Source: Gammaproteobacteria bacterium
GTDB lineage: Bacteria > Pseudomonadota > Gammaproteobacteria > Xanthomonadales > Wenzhouxiangellaceae
Length of the DNA: 17,046 nt
Direction: 5' to 3'
Assembly (NCBI GenBank): GCA_003561495.1
Contig: PWWM01000082.1
Coordinates: forward strand, 1 to 17,046
This document shows, one piece after another, positions 12,962 through 17,046 of this stretch. The position numbers and the translations under genes were made by a program. The stretch's first letter is position 1. Each line of letters begins with the position of its first letter. The notes under the pieces are model-generated. The model had not been told where the DNA came from. It saw only the letters and a program-made list of their open reading frames with translations, and did no database searches.

Positions 12962-15337
12962 ATGGTTCAGATGCGCGAGGAGTTCGAGATCGCCAGGGGG
13001 CGCATCATCGTGCGCGGCAAGATGGTTTCTCAAGGGCGACCCCGGCGTGCCGATATTGTGCTTTGCTACAAGCCCAACATCCCCATCGCAGTCATCGAGG
13101 CCAAGAGCAACCGTCGCAGCATGGGTGCGGGCATGCAGCAGGCGCTGGATTATGCCGAAAAGCTGAACGCACCCTTCGCCATTACCTCCAACGGCGACGG
13201 CTTCGTCCTGCACGACCGCACCGGGCATGGCGAGCAAACCGAAACCACCTTGGCACTCAATGAATTCCCGAGCCCCGACGAACTGTGGGCCCGCTACAGG
13301 CGCTGGAAAGGGTTGGACTCGGCCACCGAGCAAGTGGTATTGCAGGATTTCCATGACGATGGCGGAGGCAAGACACCAAGGTACTACCAGCTTAACGCCA
13401 TCAACGCCACCATCGAGGCAATTGCCAAGGGCCAGGACCGCATTCTGCTGGTCATGGCCACCGGCACCGGCAAGACCTACACCGCCTTCCAGATCATCTG
13501 GCGGCTGTGGAAGGCGGGACAGGCCAAACGCATTCTGTTTCTGGCCGACCGGAATGTGCTGGTCGATCAGACCATGGTCAACGACTTCCGACCTTTCGAC
13601 GGCGCCATGGCAAAGCTCTCGACGCGTTCCAAGACCATCGAGCGCGCCGACGGCAGTGAAATCGGTCTTCCGCTGGCTGTAGACCGCCAGCGCCGCATCG
13701 ACACCGCCTACGAGATCTATCTCGGCCTTTACCAGGCCATCACCGGTCCTGATGAGCACCAAAAACTGTTCAAGGAGCTCTCCCCGGACTTCTTCGACCT
13801 GATCGTGATCGACGAATGCCACCGCGGCAGCGCGGCCGAGGATTCGACCTGGCGGGAAATCCTCGAGTACTTCAGCACAGCTACGCAGATCGGCCTGACC
13901 GCCACGCCGAAGGAAACCGAGTACGTCTCCAACATCAACTACTTCGGCGAGCCGGTCTACAGCTATTCGCTTAAGCAGGGCATCCAGGACGGATACCTGG
14001 CCCCTTACAAGGTGGTCAAGATCCATATCGACAAGGACGTCGAGGGCTATCGCCCTGAAAAGGGCCAGCGCGACCGCGACGGCGAGCTGATCGAAGACCG
14101 CATTTACAATGCCAAGGATTTCGACCGCCATCTGGTCATCGACGACCGCACCCGCCTGGTCGCCCAGCGCATCACCGCTTTCTTAAACGAATCCGGCGAT
14201 CCCTACCAGAAAACCATCGTCTTCTGCGTCGACCAGGAGCACGCCGCGCGCATGCGCCAGGCCCTGATCAACGAAAACCCCGAACACGTCCGGAAGAACT
14301 CGCGCTACGTCATGCGCATCACCGGCAACGACCCGGAAGGCCAGGCCCAGCTCGGCAATTTCATTGATCCCGAGTCGACCTATCCGGTGCTGGTCACCAC
14401 CTCGCGCCTGCTCTCGACCGGCGTCGATGCCCAGACCTGCCGCCTGATCGTGCTCGACCGCGAAGTCGGCTCCATGACCGAATTCCAGCAGATCGTCGGC
14501 CGCGGCACCCGCATTCACGCCGACACCGGCAAGTTCTACTTCACCCTGATCGACTTCCGCGGCGCCAGCAGTCACTTTGCCGATCCGGATTTCGACGGCG
14601 AACCGGTCCAGATCTACCAGCCCGGTCCCGGCGACCCGACTGACCCGCCCGAAGTCGTGGAAGACGAACCGCCGCCGTCCACGCTAGTGAGCGATGACCA
14701 GGCCGACTACGAGAGCGAAGAAACCATTCTGTTCGACCCCAACCATCCCGAGTCAGACAAAAAGGAACGCAAGCACAAGATCTACGTCGACGGCATCGGT
14801 GCCGAAATCGTCGCCGAGCGCGTCGAATATCTGGACGCCAACGGCAAGCTGGTCACCGAATCCCTGCGCGACTTCACCCGCCGCGCGCTCAAAAAACGCT
14901 TCGCCAGCCTGGACGACTTCCTCAGGCGCTGGAACGACACCGAGCGCAAGCAGGCCATCGTCGAAGAACTGGAAAACGAGGGCCTGCCGCTCGACCCCAT
15001 CCTCGACGAACTGGGCAAGGAACTCGACCCCTTCGACCTGATCTGCCACGTCGCCTTCGACGCCAAACCGCTGACCCGCCGCGAACGCGCCGACAACGTC
15101 AAAAAGCGCGATGTGTTTGACCAATACGGCGAACAGGCCCGCGCCGTACTCGACGCCCTGCTCGACAAGTACGCCGACGAAGGCGTGCTCAACATCGATG
15201 ACACCAATGTGCTCAGAATCCCGCCCCTGGACCAACTGGGTACCCCCATCGAACTGGTCCGCGCCTTTGGCGGCAAGCCGGGCTTTGAACAGGCCGTGCA
15301 CGACCTGCAATCCGAACTCTACAAAGAACCTGCCTGA
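12962..15337 (+). CDS. hsdR: Type I restriction R subunit, EcoEI type (N-terminally disrupted)
   Basis: HsdR is the translocase/nuclease subunit of type I restriction enzymes. From the in-frame ATG at 12962 it has 791 residues. The nuclease centre remains: D31 in RADIVLCYK and E46-A-K48 in AVIEAK. The helicase motor carries Walker A ATGTGKT (166-172), DECH (284-287), TATP (313-316) and QIVGRGTRI near 500-510. The C-terminal EcoEI_R_C-like region runs from about 640 to the end. The true start should be GTG at 12881, but TAA at 12923 cuts that frame, so about 27 residues are lost if translation restarts at 12962, where no good RBS is seen. hsdM and hsdS are not in the window, so it is an orphan or decaying gene unless partners lie elsewhere. 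Confidence 0.85.
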   Translation: MVQMREEFEIARGRIIVRGKMVSQGRPRRADIVLCYKPNIPIAVIEAKSNRRSMGAGMQQALDYAEKLNAPFAITSNGDGFVLHDRTGHGEQTETTLALNEFPSPDELWARYRRWKGLDSATEQVVLQDFHDDGGGKTPRYYQLNAINATIEAIAKGQDRILLVMATGTGKTYTAFQIIWRLWKAGQAKRILFLADRNVLVDQTMVNDFRPFDGAMAKLSTRSKTIERADGSEIGLPLAVDRQRRIDTAYEIYLGLYQAITGPDEHQKLFKELSPDFFDLIVIDECHRGSAAEDSTWREILEYFSTATQIGLTATPKETEYVSNINYFGEPVYSYSLKQGIQDGYLAPYKVVKIHIDKDVEGYRPEKGQRDRDGELIEDRIYNAKDFDRHLVIDDRTRLVAQRITAFLNESGDPYQKTIVFCVDQEHAARMRQALINENPEHVRKNSRYVMRITGNDPEGQAQLGNFIDPESTYPVLVTTSRLLSTGVDAQTCRLIVLDREVGSMTEFQQIVGRGTRIHADTGKFYFTLIDFRGASSHFADPDFDGEPVQIYQPGPGDPTDPPEVVEDEPPPSTLVSDDQADYESEETILFDPNHPESDKKERKHKIYVDGIGAEIVAERVEYLDANGKLVTESLRDFTRRALKKRFASLDDFLRRWNDTERKQAIVEELENEGLPLDPILDELGKELDPFDLICHVAFDAKPLTRRERADNVKKRDVFDQYGEQARAVLDALLDKYADEGVLNIDDTNVLRIPPLDQLGTPIELVRAFGGKPGFEQAVHDLQSELYKEPA

Positions 15338-15350
15338 TCACCCTATCCTC

Positions 15351-15582
15351 AACCCGCCTTATTCACCACCCTTCCGTCGCGAGGTGCCGCCAGGTCCTGT
15401 GGCTGGGGCGTTTCGTGACCGAGCGGGCCGGAGGCGTACGGTAAGGACCCGCGACCGAGCGAAGCACGCACGGTCGGCCTCTGGCCTGGCGCTTCTTGCC
15501 TTCGGCAAACCGCACCTGGCCGCCGGCCTGTGCTGCAGACGCGGGGCCTGGCGGCACCGCAGTAGCTAGAACAAGGCGGGTT
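15351..15582. mobile_element. Palindromic MITE-like repeat, left copy
   Basis: A 232-bp repeat whose ends begin AACCCGCCTT (15351) and, on the other strand, AACCCGCCTT again at 15582, after which the arms diverge. The interior is strongly self-complementary and shares long stretches with the copy at 16497-16679, including the GTCGCGAGG start, GGTCCTGTGGCTGGGGC, AGCGGGCCGGAGGCGTA and GCGGGGCCTGG segments. It carries about 50 bp more in the middle, including a TTGCC/GGCAA hairpin. It has no transposase gene. It lies between hsdR and vapC and supplies the last base of the present vapC stop. Short open frames inside it are considered artefacts. Confidence 0.75.
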
Positions 15583-15995
15583 CAAGGTCGCTGGACTTCC
15601 GGTTTCAGCTTGAGCCGCTTGATCCGACGAGCAAATCCGCGATCATCGAAACTCGCCACGAATTCACAATCCGAACAGCGGGACCAGTGCAGTGCGTCGG
15701 CGAAATCCTGGCCCTCGAGATGCAGGCCGAGTGCCTGATCAACTCGCTCCCAATCCTCGACGGTGACATTGGGCAAGCCCAGCAAGTGACGCACTGCCCG
15801 AGTAAAGTCAGGTGGCGAGAGTCGATAAAAGCCACGCATGACCCACTCAAGCTCAAGGATTACGGTAATCGGCACGAACAGGGCTGAGGCCTGCTCGAAC
15901 AATCGCCGCGCAGCGGGCCGCTGACGAGCCGCTTCTGGATCGTCGGGGTCATCGCAATAGAAGCGAGCCAACACATTGGAGTCCACACCAATCAT
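15582..15995 (-). CDS. vapC: VapC-type PIN-domain ribonuclease toxin
   Basis: A 137-residue PIN-domain toxin. Members cut RNA (often tRNA) in a metal-dependent way when freed from VapB. Expected acidic residues are visible: D5 in MIGVDSNVL, E48 in the VILELEW segment, D100 in the DFADALH motif, and D117 in the VASFDDRGF segment. The start ATG overlaps the stop of vapB as ATGA (15992-15995), so the two are translated as a coupled pair. The last residues read EVQRP, and the TGA stop uses the terminal base of the repeat at 15351-15582. Without the repeat the frame would end four residues later (WRIG) against the hsdR stop. Unlike the other toxins in the window it appears intact. Confidence 0.88.
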   Translation of the reverse strand: MIGVDSNVLARFYCDDPDDPEAARQRPAARRLFEQASALFVPITVILELEWVMRGFYRLSPPDFTRAVRHLLGLPNVTVEDWERVDQALGLHLEGQDFADALHWSRCSDCEFVASFDDRGFARRIKRLKLKPEVQRP

Positions 15996-16237
15996 TTCGG
16001 TTCATCGAGCAGACTGGCTGGGTCGAAGGTCGACAGCCGTCTTGGCTGCCCGGTCTTGCTCACCCGAAACATGCCGAAACCTTCTTCTACGGTAGAGCTG
16101 GTAACCGGTCGCCGAACCACCAGACGAATGCCGTCGCCATCATCGACAAATTGCACATCTGTACCCGGGGTCAGGCCATAGCGCCTGCGAATCGCAGCAG
16201 GTATGACCACTTGCCCCTTCTCGGTGAGTGTTGCCAT
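15992..16237 (-). CDS. vapB: VapB-type AbrB-fold antitoxin
   Basis: An 81-residue antitoxin with an AbrB/SpoVT swapped-hairpin DNA-binding start, MATLTEKGQVVIPAAIRRRY, then GLTPGTDVQFVDDGDGIRL and VVRRP. The C-terminal part (VEEGFGMFRVSK, then DPASLLDE) is the likely toxin-wrapping tail. It binds the vapBC promoter and neutralises VapC. The ATG at 16237 follows GGAG/GGAAG in a modest RBS. It overlaps vapC by 4 bases. A candidate promoter and palindromic operator lie directly upstream at 16269-16297. Confidence 0.88.
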   Translation of the reverse strand: MATLTEKGQVVIPAAIRRRYGLTPGTDVQFVDDGDGIRLVVRRPVTSSTVEEGFGMFRVSKTGQPRRLSTFDPASLLDEPK

Positions 16238-16268
16238 GGCTTCCAGTCTCCGTATTCGACCAAACTAC

Positions 16269-16297
16269 AGTTTACATGCGTCTTACCAGGTAAGCAA
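16269..16297 (-). promoter_or_regulatory. vapBC promoter with palindromic operator
   Basis: On the minus strand TTGCTT (16297-16292) and TAAACT (16274-16269) are spaced exactly 17 bp, about 32 nt upstream of the vapB ATG. The perfect palindrome CTTACC-A-GGTAAG (16282-16294) overlaps the -35 and part of the spacer. This placement fits autorepression by the VapBC complex, which usually binds such palindromes. The box scores are moderate; the palindrome is exact. Confidence 0.6.
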
Positions 16298-16448
16298 TTT
16301 GAGGTGACTGTCAGGAAAAAGGTTCCCGCTCAACGCTCTTCGCGCCTCTCGTGCTGATGCGGACGTGTGCCGCCGATTGCCTGTCATGGCCGGCAGACGA
16401 GGCTTCGACCGGCGACCCAAGCCTGCTGAATCGGGAGCCGGAATGATC
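16298..16448. other. Gene-free stretch, nothing recognised
   Basis: Between the vapBC promoter and the HigB-like tail, no reading frame or structural feature on either strand can be tied to a family. A longer plus-strand frame through it is proline/arginine-rich and runs into the repeat at 16497, so it is not taken as a gene. Confidence 0.4.
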
Positions 16449-16496
16449 CATAATGGCGTGCAAAGGCATGATGACCAGATCGACGCGCAGACCATC
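16449..16496 (+). pseudogene. Possible C-terminal tail of a HigB-type toxin
   Basis: The codons just before the right-hand repeat encode HNGVQRHDDQIDAQTI. This aligns without gaps to the end of HigB mRNA interferases, which finish like FVGTHAQYDKIDAETV; the shared positions are G, D, I, D, A and T. HigB normally lies a few bases upstream of HigA, and HigA does follow after the 183-bp repeat. If the repeat is removed, the frame ends ATC-TAA and the HigA ATG comes 8 nt later. The rest of HigB is not recognisable. The match is short, so this is tentative. Confidence 0.4.
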
Positions 16497-16679
16497 AACC
16501 CACCTTATTCACCATGGTGCCGTCGCGAGGGGCCGCCAGGTCCTGTGGCTGGGGCATTTCGCGACCAAGCGGGCCGGAGGCGTACTCGCCTGTACGGTGA
16601 GGACTCGCGACCGAGCGAAATGCCCCAGACGCGGGGCCTGGTGGCTCCGCAGTAGGCACCATGGTGAATAAGGTGGGTT
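16497..16679. mobile_element. Palindromic MITE-like repeat, right copy
   Basis: A 183-bp repeat with perfect 25-bp terminal inverted repeats: 16497-16521 is the exact complement of 16655-16679. The interior continues the dyad imperfectly, so the whole unit could fold into one long hairpin. It shares its interior with the copy at 15351-15582. No transposase is encoded, and no target-site duplication is visible at its ends. It separates a HigB-like tail from higA. It may also lie between higA and whatever promoter once drove it. Confidence 0.85.
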
Positions 16680-16690
16680 TAAGGTGACTT

Positions 16691-17046
16691 ATGGAAATTC
16701 GACCGATCAAAAATGAAACCGATTACCGAGCGACACTGAAGGAAGTCGAGGCGCTGATGTCGGCCGAGATGGACAGCCCGGAAGGCGATCGCCTGGATGT
16801 GTTGGTCACACTGGTCGAAGCCTATGAGCGCAAGCACTATCCGATTGATTTCCCGAACCCGGTGGAAGCCATCAAATTTCGCATGGAGCAGCAAGGTCTG
16901 ACAGTCGACGACCTCGTCCCCGTCATTGGCCGAAAGAACCGGGTCTACGAAGTGCTGGCCGGCAAACGCCCGCTGACACTCCGAATGATTGAAAACCTGC
17001 ATGAAACCTTTTCCATTCCAGCCGAGAGCCTGCTGAAGCACGGCCG
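16691..17046 (+). CDS. higA: HigA-type HTH antitoxin (cut by window edge)
   Basis: The first 118 codons of a HigA-family antitoxin, MEIRPIKNETDYRATLKEVE onward. The N-terminal part binds the toxin (TPEGD-like SPEGDRLDVLVTLVEAYE, then KHYPIDFPNPVEAIKFRMEQ). It is followed by a Cro/C1-type HTH: GLTVDDLVPVIGRKNRVYEV, then LAGKRPLTLRMIENLHE. The ATG at 16691 has AAGGTG a few bases upstream. HigA blocks HigB, an mRNA interferase, and represses its own operon. Only a degenerate HigB tail is seen upstream, so this may be a solitary antitoxin. The final few residues and stop are outside the window. Confidence 0.88.
   Translation, partial: MEIRPIKNETDYRATLKEVEALMSAEMDSPEGDRLDVLVTLVEAYERKHYPIDFPNPVEAIKFRMEQQGLTVDDLVPVIGRKNRVYEVLAGKRPLTLRMIENLHETFSIPAESLLKHG

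Noticed and set aside
12743..14131. Long open frame (462 codons) on the minus strand inside hsdR
   Set aside because: Antisense to conserved helicase motifs. Composition matches a codon-bias shadow, and no RBS or homology pattern is visible.
15349..15585. Small minus-strand frames within both palindromic repeats
   Set aside because: The two copies translate to similar Arg/Pro/Gly-rich peptides only because the DNA repeat is conserved. The stem-loop structure explains the conservation better than coding.

Overview
The window reads as accessory DNA from a high-GC gammaproteobacterium, possibly of the Wenzhouxiangella/Ectothiorhodospiraceae kind. That is inferred from protein style and GC content only; there is no rRNA or core phylogenetic marker. 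It holds a defence and toxin-antitoxin island with a short block of ordinary metabolic genes in the middle.

Positions 1-6429, minus strand: a type I Wadjet anti-plasmid operon, jetA-jetB-jetC-jetD. The first three genes overlap by a few bases at each junction. jetD is cut by the window edge. It is separated from jetC by about 330 bp that carry an opposite-strand 3' remnant of a FitB/VapC-type PIN toxin and short 7-bp repeats. Divergent from jetA is a Uma2-family (DUF820) nuclease gene that has lost its C-terminal half.

Positions 6817-10016, minus strand: housekeeping genes. These are a PhoU-domain protein, a Na+/phosphate cotransporter directly upstream of it, and an ApbE-type FAD:protein FMN transferase lipoprotein. 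The apbE 5' end carries a perfect 18-bp hairpin.

Positions 10351-11591: an excisionase-type HTH antitoxin with only the C-terminal half of its PIN_3 toxin, then 7-bp tandem repeats, a C-terminal scrap resembling DUF3427, and an AT-rich promoter region with direct repeats.

Positions 11592-15337, plus strand: a Fic-family AMP-transferase followed by an EcoEI-type HsdR subunit. HsdR has an in-frame stop at codon 15 of its normal reading frame. No hsdM or hsdS lies in the window.

Positions 15351-17046: two copies of a palindromic, MITE-like repeat flank an intact vapBC pair. The right-hand copy sits between an apparent HigB tail and an intact, window-truncated HigA antitoxin. Removing each repeat in silico gives a sensible older gene arrangement. 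Both reconstructed junctions share the motif C(A/C)TC-YAAGGTS, with no visible target duplication.

Overall theme: Wadjet acts on plasmids, HsdR/Fic belong to restriction-type loci, and several toxin genes are eroded while their antitoxins remain. The most unusual signals are the palindromic repeat family and its insertion pattern, and the interruption of the Wadjet operon. No wholly new multigene system could be recognised from sequence alone.
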